From the NCBI RefSeq assembly GCF_013322225.1, contig NZ_JAAMFB010000005.1:1-64000 (forward strand): a DNA stretch of 64,000 nucleotides. Reading direction: 5' to 3'. Source of the DNA: Agrobacterium larrymoorei. GTDB taxonomy: Bacteria > Pseudomonadota > Alphaproteobacteria > Rhizobiales > Rhizobiaceae. Shown piece after piece: positions 49,282 to 58,269 of this stretch. The notes below the pieces were generated by a model, which saw nothing but the letters and a program-made list of their open reading frames with translations, did no database searches and was not told where the DNA came from. A program made the translations under genes and the position numbers. Each line of letters opens with the position of its first letter. The stretch's first letter is position 1.

Positions 49282-49824
49282 TTAGGCCTTCTTTGTACTC
49301 ATTACTTCGATCAGCTTGACGCCGAACCGGGTATCGTCATTCTCCAGAACGGTGATTTCGCCGCGCGCTATGCAGCGACCATTCACCATGATCTCGACAG
49401 GTTCACCGATCCTGCGCTCCAGTGCGATGGTTGCACCTTCTTCGAGACCCATCAGACCGGAGACCAGCATCCTGCTGGTTCCGAGCACGATCTGGACATC
49501 GATGGGGATGTCCATGATGAGATCCATGTTTTCCGACAGGCCACTTCCCAGCGGGGAGGGAGCCGACGGCGATGCGGACACGCCCGCACCGAAATCATCC
49601 ATTCCAAAACCACCGGCATCCGTGCCGAACGCATCCAGGCTCATGCCTGCCGGTTCGCTTTCCACGCCGCCGAAATCCCCAAAATCGCCGAAAGCCGACA
49701 GAGAACCCTCTGCGTCGCTTTTCAGTACATCGCGCAAGCCGTCGATTGCCTGATCCAACTCGGCTGGTTCACCTAGTGAAGGTAGCAGGTCGTCATCGGT
49801 CAGTGGTGTCTTTTTCGTAGCCAT
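49282..49824 (-). CDS. fliN: Flagellar motor switch protein FliN
   Basis: This 180-residue protein has a long, acidic, Gly/Phe-rich low-complexity N-terminus ([17 protein letters not shown]). The C-terminal SpoA domain reads [20 protein letters not shown] and [20 protein letters not shown]. Typical FliN is about 100-140 residues; the extra length is all N-terminal, as in other rhizobia. It forms the base of the C ring with FliM. It lies between fliM and fliG. Confidence 0.95.
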   Translation of the reverse strand: MATKKTPLTDDDLLPSLGEPAELDQAIDGLRDVLKSDAEGSLSAFGDFGDFGGVESEPAGMSLDAFGTDAGGFGMDDFGAGVSASPSAPSPLGSGLSENMDLIMDIPIDVQIVLGTSRMLVSGLMGLEEGATIALERRIGEPVEIMVNGRCIARGEITVLENDDTRFGVKLIEVMSTKKA

Positions 49825-49889
49825 GCGGTAATTATTCCCTTTGAAACTTGCGTCAGCCTGCCCAAAACCTTAAGTGGCATAGGCTAGAT

Positions 49890-50849
49890 TTAACCCATCA
49901 GATGTTTCAGAATCTCGTCATCGGTAGAGACGTTGTTTTTGACCCTTACGGTGTACCGGTCTCCGGCACGTCCGAATTCGCAGTTGTACATCTTTGCGCC
50001 GTTCGCGCTGACTTCCACGCAGATATCGTCCTGACTGATATCGCGGAACGGAATGACGTCGCCTTCCACCAGCCGCGAAATCGTCTTCAGGGTCAGCGTC
50101 TGCAACTTGATCCGGGCTTCCAGCGTCACCTGCGAGCGCTTTACCTGTTCGGAGATCATGTCCATCCACTCTTCCTGCTTCTTCAGGGCCTGAGCAGATG
50201 GTTTCGGCGCGACGATCGTCGTCTTCAGCAGCGTGCGCTGCGGAACGATCAGGGCGATTTCGGATGCGATTTTTCCGATCTCAATTTTGAAACGAATGAG
50301 CATGCCGAATTGACCGAACAAGGCCTCCTCGCGGGCGCTCTTGCCCGTAGAATTGAACGGTGGATCGATTGTTGCCTCGAAGCCGCCAGGTGCATCGACC
50401 GCCGAGCGCAATACGCTGCCGATGCGACCGAAGACCAGTGCTGCAAGATCGAGCTCGATGTGCGACAGCGGTCTGATTTCCGGTTCCATCATGCTATCGG
50501 GTGCGGCACCGAGCATTCGCTCCATCAATGCCATGACGAAGGCGTTGCCGGCCCCCATCATGAAACTGCTGCACCAGTTGCGGAGCGAGCAGTCCGATAC
50601 GACGAAATTCTTGCCCAGCGCAGCAATCAGGTCTGTCATCAGTCCCGATTCGCAGCCGGTATATTCCACATCGATGGCAATGCCCGTTTCGCTGTGAAAG
50701 AGGTCCGGCAGAAACGCGGAGTAGAGCTGACCGATGTCACTGCCGATCTTGGCGATTGTCTTGCTGTCCCCAAGTCCGCCGGTCAGCTTCGCAAGAAGTG
50801 AGGGGTCGATGCTTGTTGTCGAGACTGTCTGCTCAGCAGCATTTGCCAT
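49890..50849 (-). CDS. fliM: Flagellar motor switch protein FliM
   Basis: This 319-residue FliM has a short N-terminal segment IDPSLLAKLTGG that resembles the CheY-binding motif. The CheC-like middle domain and a C-terminal SpoA domain follow (RLVEGDVIPFRDISQDDICV; GRAGDRYTVRVKN). It is the expected target of CheY2-P. Its start lies one base after the motA stop, and a 65-bp gap separates it from fliN. Sequence conservation with enteric FliM is low, as usual in alphaproteobacteria. Confidence 0.93.
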   Translation of the reverse strand: MANAAEQTVSTTSIDPSLLAKLTGGLGDSKTIAKIGSDIGQLYSAFLPDLFHSETGIAIDVEYTGCESGLMTDLIAALGKNFVVSDCSLRNWCSSFMMGAGNAFVMALMERMLGAAPDSMMEPEIRPLSHIELDLAALVFGRIGSVLRSAVDAPGGFEATIDPPFNSTGKSAREEALFGQFGMLIRFKIEIGKIASEIALIVPQRTLLKTTIVAPKPSAQALKKQEEWMDMISEQVKRSQVTLEARIKLQTLTLKTISRLVEGDVIPFRDISQDDICVEVSANGAKMYNCEFGRAGDRYTVRVKNNVSTDDEILKHLMG

Positions 50850-50850
50850 A

Positions 50851-51723
50851 TCAAGCCGCCTTCTGATCGCCGCCAGGGTTCATCATTTCCTGCTCGACCG
50901 CATCGATCGAAGGACGCTCGTAGTTGGAGATCGTCTTGCGGCCGTATTCCAGCGCCACCTGCGGCACGGAACCGTTCATGTAGGCGATCAGCGTCTGCTT
51001 GACGATGATGTAGAGGCGGTGCTGCTTGGTGCGAACGATCTTCACCTGCGAGGCCAGCGGATTACAGATCGAGTAGGACAGGATGATACCCAGCATGGTG
51101 CCGACGAGAGCCGCACCGATCAGTCCGCCGAGAACCTCCGGCGATTCGTTGATCTTGCCCATGGCTTTGATAACGCCGAGAACGGCGGCGACGATACCGA
51201 TGGCCGGGAAGGAATCGCCCATGGTGGTGATCGCGTGGTATGGCTTGAGCTTGTCGTGAAGGATGGTTTCGATTTCCTCGTCCATCAGCGCTTCGATTTC
51301 ATGGCTGCGCGCGTTGCCGATGATGATCAGGCGAACGTAATCGCAGATGAAAGACGTCAGCTCCTTGTTTTTCAGGACGGACGGCGCGGTCTGAAAGATG
51401 GAGGATTCTTCCGGATTGTCGATATGGGCTTCGATCTCGTTTCTCGACTTGGTGCGCAGATCGCGCATCAAGGAGTAGAGAACGCCCAGAACGTCGAGAT
51501 AATGGCGCTCCTTCGGCACGGAGAACTTGAAGGCTTCACCTAGCGCCTTGCCGCTGTCCTTCACCACCTTCATGGGGTTGGCCATGATGAAGCCGCCGAG
51601 ACCGGCGCCGCCGATGATCACAAGCTCAAAGGGCTGGAACAGGACGTTCAGATGGCCGCCCATGGCCATGTATCCGCCGATGATGCAGCCAAAAGTTATA
51701 ACCAGTCCGATAATAATGTTCAT
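50851..51723 (-). CDS. motA: Flagellar stator protein MotA
   Basis: From ATG 51723 ([20 protein letters not shown]) the protein is 290 residues, the usual size. It has four membrane spans, the cytoplasmic loop with charged residues that contact FliG ([20 protein letters not shown]), and the proton-channel spans ([40 protein letters not shown]). An upstream extension to 51846 is not supported. It heads the minus-strand switch operon and is divergent from flgF across about 250 bp. The partner motB is at the right edge of the window. Confidence 0.96.
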   Translation of the reverse strand: MNIIIGLVITFGCIIGGYMAMGGHLNVLFQPFELVIIGGAGLGGFIMANPMKVVKDSGKALGEAFKFSVPKERHYLDVLGVLYSLMRDLRTKSRNEIEAHIDNPEESSIFQTAPSVLKNKELTSFICDYVRLIIIGNARSHEIEALMDEEIETILHDKLKPYHAITTMGDSFPAIGIVAAVLGVIKAMGKINESPEVLGGLIGAALVGTMLGIILSYSICNPLASQVKIVRTKQHRLYIIVKQTLIAYMNGSVPQVALEYGRKTISNYERPSIDAVEQEMMNPGGDQKAA

Positions 51724-51971
51724 CTGAAGCTCGCATTTGACGCCAATTTCGCAACTGCAGCAATATGGTAGATGCCTTGCGCGAGGCTGGCTTGACGGTG
51801 ACTTCGATCTTTCCTGCTCAGTATCAGGCATGGAGGGAGATGACACGAACGACGATCAGGTTCTCGTAAGCGACCAAAAGTTTCGCACAAGCAAAGCCAA
51901 ATAGTTTCTGTCCAAATTCGATCCTGCCGAACTGCGGCATGGAACGTCGAGACCGAGGACAGGAGAACGAC

Positions 51972-52706
51972 ATGCAATCTGGTATCTATGTAGGCATTTC
52001 CTCCCAGGTTGCGCTGGAGCGTCGTCTCACGACCATCGCAGACAACATCGCCAACATGAACACGGTTGGCTTTCGTGGCACCGAAGTGAAATTCGATGAT
52101 GTGATGAGCCAGACACGAAACGATCTGCGTGCGAATATCGCCTTCGTGACACAGGGAAATGACTATCTTTCCACACGCAATGGCGAACTCATCAAGACGG
52201 GAAATACCTTCGACTTCGCGGTAAAGGGCGATGCCTGGTTCGCCATCAACACGCCTGCCGGACAGGTCATGACGCGTGATGGCCGTTTCTCCATGTCGAC
52301 CACCGGCGAGCTGATTTCCACGCAGGGTTATTCGGTTCTGGACGCGGGCGGTGCGCCCATCCAGCTCGATCTCGCAGGCGGCGAGCCGACGGTTGGCGTG
52401 GACGGCCGCATCCTTCAAAACGGCAGGGTCATGGGGCAAATCGGCCTGTTTTCTGCCGATGCGACCAAGGGCTTCGTCCGATATGAAAATAGCGGCGTGA
52501 TCTTCTCGGAAGCGCCGAAGCCGGTCGTAGACGACATGCATGTTGGTGTCGTCCAGGGTTACGTGGAACAATCCAACGTCAACGCGATCAGCCAGATGAC
52601 GCAGCTCGTTCAGGTCAATCGCGCATTCGACGGCATTTCCTCGCTGATGAAATCCACTGAGGATTCCCTCTCGCAAGCCATTCGTACACTTGGCGGTAGC
52701 CGGTAA
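51972..52706 (+). CDS. flgF: Flagellar proximal rod protein FlgF
   Basis: This 244-residue flagellar rod/hook-family protein has the N-terminal heptad helix (LERRLTTIADNIANMNTVGF) and the C-terminal YVEQSNVNAISQMTQLVQVN, the signature of the FlgF/FlgG group. The start ATG 51972 follows AGGAGAACGAC. It is exported by the flagellar type III system to build the rod. It is 15 bp upstream of fliI, and the expected rod genes flgB, flgC and flgG do not follow in this window. Confidence 0.94.
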   Translation: MQSGIYVGISSQVALERRLTTIADNIANMNTVGFRGTEVKFDDVMSQTRNDLRANIAFVTQGNDYLSTRNGELIKTGNTFDFAVKGDAWFAINTPAGQVMTRDGRFSMSTTGELISTQGYSVLDAGGAPIQLDLAGGEPTVGVDGRILQNGRVMGQIGLFSADATKGFVRYENSGVIFSEAPKPVVDDMHVGVVQGYVEQSNVNAISQMTQLVQVNRAFDGISSLMKSTEDSLSQAIRTLGGSR

Positions 52707-52721
52707 GGACGCCTGATTTAG

Positions 52722-54113
52722 ATGGAAGCCCAAGCCCCTGCGATCTTTCCGAAGCTTGAAGCTCTTGCGCTGACGCTGGAAGGGCAGATTTCAACAGGTG
52801 TGCCTTTCTCCAGAGGAGGGCGCGTCAGAACCATCGCTGCCGGTCACTATACGGTCAGCGGCCTTTCCGAGCACGTCCGGCTTGGCGAGTTCGTGGTTCA
52901 CAAAAGCGCCACCGGCTCCCATCTGGGGGAAGTCGTCAGGGTAGAGCCCGATCTCATTTATGTCTGCCCAATCGAGCCCGGTGAGCCCATCGGTGTGAAC
53001 GATGTGGTTTTGCGTGAGGGAGAGTTCCGGGTTCAGCCCGACGATAGCTGGTGCGGGCGTACCATAAGTTCGCTATGCAAGCCGATCGACAACAAGGGGC
53101 CTTTGATCAAGGGCGCGGTCAAGCGTTCGGTTATGGCCCTTCCGCCACCCTCGATGACGCGCAGCCGCGTCGTTACCGGCTTCCGCACCGGGGTCAAGGC
53201 CATCGATATCTTCACCCCGCTTTGCCTGGGACAGCGACTTGGCGTGTTCGCCGGCTCGGGCGTCGGTAAATCGACGCTGCTTTCCATGCTGGCAAGAGCG
53301 GACGCCTTCGACAAGGTCGTCATCGCACTGGTCGGCGAACGCGGCCGTGAAGTGCGCGAATTCATCGAGGATACGCTCGGTGACAACATGAAGAAATCGA
53401 TAGCCGTTGTGGCGACGAGCGATGAAAGCCCGATGCTGCGCAAGATGGCGCCGCTGGTCGCCATGACGATTGCCGAATACTTCAGGGACAAGGGCGAAAA
53501 CGTCCTCTTCATCGCCGATAGCATAACGCGCTTCGCCCATGCCATCCGCGAGGTGGCGATTGCCGCGGGCGAACCGCCGATTGCACGCGGTTATCCCGCC
53601 TCGGTATTCACCGAACTTCCGAGACTACTGGAACGTGCGGGTCCGGGTGAAGAAGGTACGGGCACGGTCACCGCCATTATTTCCATCCTTGTCGATGGCG
53701 ACAATCACAACGATCCGATTGCCGACTCGACGCGCGGCATTCTGGACGGTCACATCGTGCTGGACCGATCCCTTGCCGACGAGGGCAGATACCCTCCGAT
53801 CAATCCGCTGGCCTCCATATCCCGCCTTTCGCACAAGGCCTGGACGCCGGATCAGCAGAAGCTCGTCTCACGCCTGAAGTCGCTCATCCACAATTTCGAG
53901 GAGACGAAGGACTTGCGGCTGATCGGCGGTTATCGCCCCGGCGTCGACCCGGAACTCGACATGGCCGTGAAGCAGGTGCCCTTCGTCTACGATGTCCTGA
54001 AACAGTCGCCCGGCGATCGCAAGGTCATCGATGCCTATGCCGAACTGGCGAATGCCCTGCGAAACGCTCCCGTAAACAACCAGCCAGCGCCCGTTCAGCG
54101 GCGAGGGGCCTGA
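52722..54113 (+). CDS. fliI: Flagellar export ATPase FliI
   Basis: This 463-residue F1-type ATPase has the Walker A GSGVGKST near residue 178, the ATPase segment VALVGERGREVREF, Walker B FIADSITRFAHAIREV, and the C-terminal ATPase region (DIVLDRSLADEGRYPPINPL-like). It energises or primes flagellar type III export at the cytoplasmic face with FliH and FliJ. It lies between flgF and a small membrane-anchored gene that begins 2 bp downstream. Confidence 0.96.
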   Translation: MEAQAPAIFPKLEALALTLEGQISTGVPFSRGGRVRTIAAGHYTVSGLSEHVRLGEFVVHKSATGSHLGEVVRVEPDLIYVCPIEPGEPIGVNDVVLREGEFRVQPDDSWCGRTISSLCKPIDNKGPLIKGAVKRSVMALPPPSMTRSRVVTGFRTGVKAIDIFTPLCLGQRLGVFAGSGVGKSTLLSMLARADAFDKVVIALVGERGREVREFIEDTLGDNMKKSIAVVATSDESPMLRKMAPLVAMTIAEYFRDKGENVLFIADSITRFAHAIREVAIAAGEPPIARGYPASVFTELPRLLERAGPGEEGTGTVTAIISILVDGDNHNDPIADSTRGILDGHIVLDRSLADEGRYPPINPLASISRLSHKAWTPDQQKLVSRLKSLIHNFEETKDLRLIGGYRPGVDPELDMAVKQVPFVYDVLKQSPGDRKVIDAYAELANALRNAPVNNQPAPVQRRGA

Positions 54114-54115
54114 TC

Positions 54116-54670
54116 ATGAAACTCAGAAGACAAAAACAAATTTCGCTTGAACAGGACATCAAGGAGAAAGCCGCCGTACACCGGTTCGACAGGCTTTTGA
54201 CCGGCGGCCTGATGATGGTCGCAGCTGCCGCCGCAGGTCTGCCCTGGTATGTCTTTCTCAATCCCGAAAAATTCGGCATCAGCGGTTCGGGCTGGGAAGC
54301 GTTGAGAAATCTGCCGCAGCGCAATGGCGGCGGAGTAGCCGCGGTCGTGCCGCATGTGGAAGATGGTTTGACGTCCGAAGGGCGCAGCGAGCCACCCAAT
54401 GCCGGGATAGACAACGTCATTACCGCCACGGTACCGACGATCGGCAAAAGCATCAATCAGGAAGAGGGTAAGTCCCAGCCATTCCCCGGTGGAACACGCT
54501 TCAAGCTGTTGCATGTCTCGAATGGCCGCGCCCTGATCGAGGACAAATCCGGCATGTTTCTCGTACAGGTCGGTTCGGTTCTTCCAGACGCCAGCCGTCT
54601 TCTCTCGCTGGTCAATGTCGAGGGAAAATGGCAGATCGTCACATCGTCTGGCGAAAGCTATTCCGAGTAA
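54116..54670 (+). CDS. Membrane-anchored protein of the flagellar cluster, function unknown
   Basis: The 184-residue product has a charged N-terminus, one membrane span (LLTGGLMMVAAAAAGLPWYVF) near residues 28-48, and a periplasmic domain ending in LLHVSNGRALIEDKSGMFLV and a beta-rich segment. It begins 2 bp after fliI. Rhizobial clusters have an unnamed gene in this place between fliI and flgB, so a flagellar role is likely from synteny. I see no enzymatic motif. A strong terminator follows. Confidence 0.8.
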   Translation: MKLRRQKQISLEQDIKEKAAVHRFDRLLTGGLMMVAAAAAGLPWYVFLNPEKFGISGSGWEALRNLPQRNGGGVAAVVPHVEDGLTSEGRSEPPNAGIDNVITATVPTIGKSINQEEGKSQPFPGGTRFKLLHVSNGRALIEDKSGMFLVQVGSVLPDASRLLSLVNVEGKWQIVTSSGESYSE

Positions 54671-54718
54671 CTGGCAAGGCAGTACACCCGTTCAGCGGGT
54701 TTTGCTCCAGGTCGCATG

Positions 54719-54762
54719 ATAAAAGCCAGCCGATCTTTTCGCAAAGATCAGCTGGCTTTTTT
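54719..54762. terminator. Terminator after the flgF-fliI operon
   Basis: AAAAGCCAGC..GATCTTT, loop TCGC, AAAGATCAGCTGGCTTTTTT is a long stem with one mismatch and a T run. It ends the flgF-fliI-orf unit about 50 bp after its last stop, and may also protect the convergent glycosyltransferase gene. Confidence 0.88.
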
Positions 54763-54856
54763 GTTTTGGGAGAATGTTACGTCGCGCATTGGGATAGGAG
54801 TTCGACAGGACGCTTCTTTCCCGAAACAAAACGCCCTGAACGCTGCCAAAACCATA

Positions 54857-56779
54857 TCAGCCGATTTGAAACGGTGCCGTCCGCGCGGGTAGGGCGGGAA
54901 CATCGAAATGATCCGGCTCTTCGCCGTTTCTTGCCTTGGCATACATGATTTCGTAGGCGCTCTCGAGGTGCTTACAGTAGCGTTCGGCATCGAACAGGGG
55001 CATGGTAAACCTGTTGGCATCGATGCGGTCGCGGATTTCCTTCAGTCTTTCCGGGTCGTTGGCAAGCGCCAGCGCCCGTGCCACATAGTCCTCTTCGGTT
55101 TCCGCAATGAGTTCCGGAGCGCCGATTGCGTGCAGCAGGCTTTCGCTCACACGCGAGGAGAAGTTCGTACCCTTCGTGGTCAGAACGGGAAGGCCTGACC
55201 AGAGCTGTTCGGACGTCGTGGTGTGGCCGTTGACCGGGAACGTGTCAAGCCCAAGGTCTGCAGCAGGAATACGGTTGAGGTGCAGGTCGAACTCCAGCTT
55301 GCGCATGAAGATGACACGCTTTGCCGCAATGCCATGCTCCACGAACCACTTGATGAGATTTTCCTGGCTTTCCTTGCTGTTGCGAAGAAGCCAGATGACG
55401 CTATTGGGCGTCTTCTTGAGAATCTCACACCAGAGCTCCATCACGCGCGGCGTAATTTTGCGATTACCGTTGAAAGACGCATAGACGAAGGCATCTTCCG
55501 GTAGGCCGAGAGCGGAGCGTGCGGTTCGATTTGCCAGCGGACGACTTGCGGAATCGTTAGGCTGGTAGGACTCCGGCATACGGACGAATTTCTCGTAATA
55601 ATGCGGCTTGGAGCTGTCCGGCAGGACATATCGGTCGCCAATGGTATAATCCAGATCGACATTCAGAACCGATCCGGGGAAGCCGATCCACGTGACCTGG
55701 AGCGGCGCTGCCCCAAGATTGAAGATCGCAGTCCGGTTGTGGGCGGTATGTCCCTTCAAATCGACGAGTATGTCGATGTTGCGCGCCCTGATCGCCTGCT
55801 GCGCTTCCTCATCCGTCATGTTTCGAATCGTGACGATATCGCCCCAAAGGCTTCTGTCCGCCAGGTTTCTTTCGAGGAGATGTTCCTGGGTATGGCAGAA
55901 CAGGGTTATTTCAAATCTGTCGCGATCATGCAGCTCGAGGATGCGGCGGATCAGCTTCATGGTGGCATGCTGGTCGAAGAAATCGGAGGAAACATAACCG
56001 ATCCTGATCTTCTCACCCCAGCTATGGGGCATCTGCCAGCGTCTGGCCGTCATCGCAGGCGAGAAGGCAGGGGTGCTGCTACGCGCCAGCTGGTTGATAT
56101 GCTCATCGCCGGACCAGTGGATGTTGAAGAAGGGGAGGTCGAGCGAGATGAAGCCCGTGTCCCCGGCTGCAATCGCTGCATCTATGATGGGCTGGTGCTT
56201 TTCCATCATATCCAGCTTGCTGTGTTCGCGGCAAAAGGTGAGATACATGAGCCGTATCGAATTCTGCTGGGGCAGCCTGTTGAGCAGGATGCGAGCCGTC
56301 TCGATATCGCCCGGATCGAAAATGTCCCAGGTCGTGATCGCGATCTTCGCGCCGAGCTTGATATGCTCGATATTGTCGCTTTTCATCAGAATGTGCTTCA
56401 GCGTTCGTGCCGTGCGCGTATCTCCTCGCTCCAGAAGGAGCTGGCCGACGATATAGGCGATATCCGTATGTCTATGAAGCTTGTGAATAAGCTTGCTGGA
56501 AAGCGCGAGCGCTTTCTCCTTCTGCCCACATTCATAAAACAGCTTGATGCTCGATACGAGGTGGTTTTCCGCTTCCATTCCACCCTGCTGGTGGGCAAGC
56601 TCGAAGGCGGTCGCTCCCTGCTCCGGCATTCCGATCTGTACCAGCGTCTTGGCCAGCAATGCATATGTTCTGGCGTCTTTTTGCGTGTCGATCAGCCGGT
56701 TGAGCGTAACGAGCGCTTCTCCGTAGCTCTTGGCCTTGAACTGTTTGGAGGCTACCGAATAGCTTACTTCGTTTAGCAT
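54857..56779 (-). CDS. Second O-GlcNAc-transferase-like glycosyltransferase (GT41), beside the flagellins
   Basis: From ATG 56779 the protein is 640 residues; a GTG at 56824 adds 15. The N-terminal 200 residues are TPR-like helix repeats (KQFKAKSYGEALVTLNRLID; ELAHQQGGMEAENHLV). The GT41 catalytic half shows IRIGYVSSDFFDQHATMKLI, DILVDLKGHTAHNRTAIF, YASFNGNRKITPRVMELW with the conserved Lys, and DLGLDTFPVNGHTTTSEQLW. It lies between the fliI unit and flaA, on the opposite strand to both, its start about 350 bp from the flaA start. Caulobacter FlmG, a TPR-GT protein, glycosylates flagellin; this gene is a strong candidate for that function. It differs clearly in sequence from the other GT41 gene at 24163, so the two are not a recent duplication. 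Confidence 0.88.
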   Translation of the reverse strand: MLNEVSYSVASKQFKAKSYGEALVTLNRLIDTQKDARTYALLAKTLVQIGMPEQGATAFELAHQQGGMEAENHLVSSIKLFYECGQKEKALALSSKLIHKLHRHTDIAYIVGQLLLERGDTRTARTLKHILMKSDNIEHIKLGAKIAITTWDIFDPGDIETARILLNRLPQQNSIRLMYLTFCREHSKLDMMEKHQPIIDAAIAAGDTGFISLDLPFFNIHWSGDEHINQLARSSTPAFSPAMTARRWQMPHSWGEKIRIGYVSSDFFDQHATMKLIRRILELHDRDRFEITLFCHTQEHLLERNLADRSLWGDIVTIRNMTDEEAQQAIRARNIDILVDLKGHTAHNRTAIFNLGAAPLQVTWIGFPGSVLNVDLDYTIGDRYVLPDSSKPHYYEKFVRMPESYQPNDSASRPLANRTARSALGLPEDAFVYASFNGNRKITPRVMELWCEILKKTPNSVIWLLRNSKESQENLIKWFVEHGIAAKRVIFMRKLEFDLHLNRIPAADLGLDTFPVNGHTTTSEQLWSGLPVLTTKGTNFSSRVSESLLHAIGAPELIAETEEDYVARALALANDPERLKEIRDRIDANRFTMPLFDAERYCKHLESAYEIMYAKARNGEEPDHFDVPALPARTAPFQIG

Positions 56780-57134
56780 GGGCGCTGTCGTGTCCTGTTG
56801 AGGCTGGCGATCGCGTATGCACACGCGAGAAAGCTGGTCCTGAAGATATTTCGGCCAGAATAGAGCCCCAACCTTGCTTGAAACAGTTCAGACCGGCACA
56901 ACGTGGTTAACGTCAAAACGAAACGTTTGCAGCCTATTAACCAACAAATTCAAGAGGCTGCGCCCAGACCCCGAAATTAAGAAGTTGGAAATGCTTGGGG
57001 ACCATTCTCATCCTCACGTGACGGGTTTGGTGTCCTGAAGAAAAAATGGAACCGAGTGGCATGATGCCGAACCGTTCGCGCCGGTAAACAACCCGGCATG
57101 TCCCTCTCATGTATTGCGTTTTAAGGGGCAAATT
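56780..57134. promoter_or_regulatory. Divergent promoter region with the flaA leader
   Basis: The region separates the glycosyltransferase and flaA starts. The leader near the flaA start carries GGCATGATGCCGAACCG (57059-57075), CCCGGCATGTCCCT (57091-57104) and AAGGGGCAAATT before ATG 57135, matching the leaders of the other flagellin genes. A definite -10/-35 pair is not clear by eye. Confidence 0.55.
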
Positions 57135-58010
57135 ATGTCTAGCATCAACTTCAATTCTTCCGCCACAACAGCTCTCCAGACGCTGCGCGAAATCAACAAG
57201 GACCTCAACGGCACGCAGAACCGCGTTTCCACAGGCCTCAAGGTTGGTTCCGCTGGTGACAACGCTGCTTACTGGTCCATCGCCACGACGATGAAGTCCG
57301 ACAACAAGGCGCTCGGCGCAGCCTCCGACTCGCTTGGCGTTGGCGCGGCAAAGGTCGATACGGCCTATGCAGCCATGGAAAGTGCGATCGACGTCGTCAA
57401 CGAAATCAAGGCGAAGCTGACGACTGCCAGCGAATCCTCGGTCAACAAGGACCAGGTCAACCTCGAAATCGGCAAGCTTCAGGAACAGCTGTCGGCAATC
57501 GCCCAGGCATCATCCTTCAACGGTGAAAACTGGACGGTTCAGTCCACCGGTTCCACCACGACTGTTGTCGACGGCTTCATCCGCAACACGGACGGCACTG
57601 TCGAAGTAACGACCGCTGAGTTCGACTCCGGAACCTATGCGCTGTTCTCTTCGATGACCAACGGCACCGGCGACGGCGGCATCCTCGACGACGTCATGGA
57701 CATCTCCATCAGCTCCGCGTCCACCCAGACGAACGTCGACAGCTTCCTTGACGACGTACAGACCGCTCTCGATAACCTGACCGACGGTGCTTCGGCTCTG
57801 GGCGCATTGTCCAAGCGCATCGACTTGCAGGAAAGCTTCGCAGGCAAGATTTCTGACGCTATCGAAAAGGGCGTTAGCCGCCTGGTCGACGCGGACATGG
57901 AAGAGGAATCGGCTCGACTATCTGCTCTGCAGACGCAGCAACAGTTGGCGATCCAGTCTCTGTCGATTGCGAATTCCAGCTCGCAGAACATCATGTCGCT
58001 GTTCCGTTAA
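57135..58010 (+). CDS. flaA: Flagellin A
   Basis: This 291-residue flagellin has the conserved N-terminal D0/D1 helix (MSSINFNSSATTALQTLREI; NRVSTGLKVGSAGDNAAYWS) and C-terminal D0/D1 helix (SRLVDADMEEESARLSALQT; SLSIANSSSQNIMSLFR). A short variable centre (GENWTVQSTGSTTTVVDGFI) lies between them. ATG 57135 is chosen because AAGGGG is placed correctly; an ATG 21 bp upstream is not. Rhizobial FlaA is the principal complex-flagellar subunit. It is the most divergent of the four canonical copies in its first 30 residues and has its own terminator. Confidence 0.95.
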   Translation: MSSINFNSSATTALQTLREINKDLNGTQNRVSTGLKVGSAGDNAAYWSIATTMKSDNKALGAASDSLGVGAAKVDTAYAAMESAIDVVNEIKAKLTTASESSVNKDQVNLEIGKLQEQLSAIAQASSFNGENWTVQSTGSTTTVVDGFIRNTDGTVEVTTAEFDSGTYALFSSMTNGTGDGGILDDVMDISISSASTQTNVDSFLDDVQTALDNLTDGASALGALSKRIDLQESFAGKISDAIEKGVSRLVDADMEEESARLSALQTQQQLAIQSLSIANSSSQNIMSLFR

Positions 58011-58032
58011 TTCGGTTTCAGAAGCTAAAAGG

Positions 58033-58059
58033 AGCCGGGTCGAAAGACCCGGCTTTTTT
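58033..58059 (+). terminator. Terminator after flaA
   Basis: AGCCGGGTC, loop GAAA, GACCCGGCTTTTTT is a perfect stem with a tetraloop and a T run, 23 bp after the stop. Confidence 0.92.
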
Positions 58060-58150
58060 ATTAATATAGTATTAATATCTTTTTTCTGAAATTAATTATT
58101 TATTTACTAAATATTTCAGCATCATTAACCTTAATGATGTTAGCTAAAAT

Positions 58151-58269
58151 CATCGAAACGGCGGGCTGAAGATTTTTAACAAGCTCGGTAGGCATGAAGC
58201 TGACCGTCGTTTCCCCGGTACGTCCGGAATGTCCCTTCATTTATACTTGCCAAAGGGGCAATTAATACT
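58151..58269 (+). promoter_or_regulatory. flaB promoter/leader with conserved flagellin motifs and SD hairpin
   Basis: The block contains CATCGAAAC (58151-58159), CGGTAGGCATGAAGCTGACC (58186-58205), CCCCGGTACGTCCGG (58214-58228), AATGTCCCTTCATT, and the hairpin TTGCC/GGCAA (58248-58262) whose loop and 3' arm hold the AAAGGGG ribosome-binding site. The same elements recur before flaC at nearly the same spacing and, with changes, before flaD and flaA. The downstream half is probably the untranslated mRNA leader. Confidence 0.6.

Noticed and set aside
56779..56824. Possible sequencing-adapter remnant, because the longest start of the glycosyltransferase reads MCIRDR
   Set aside because: That peptide is a known artefact of transposon-library adapters, but the DNA here (GTGTGCATACGCGATCGC) differs from the adapter, and the flanks are continuous genomic sequence.
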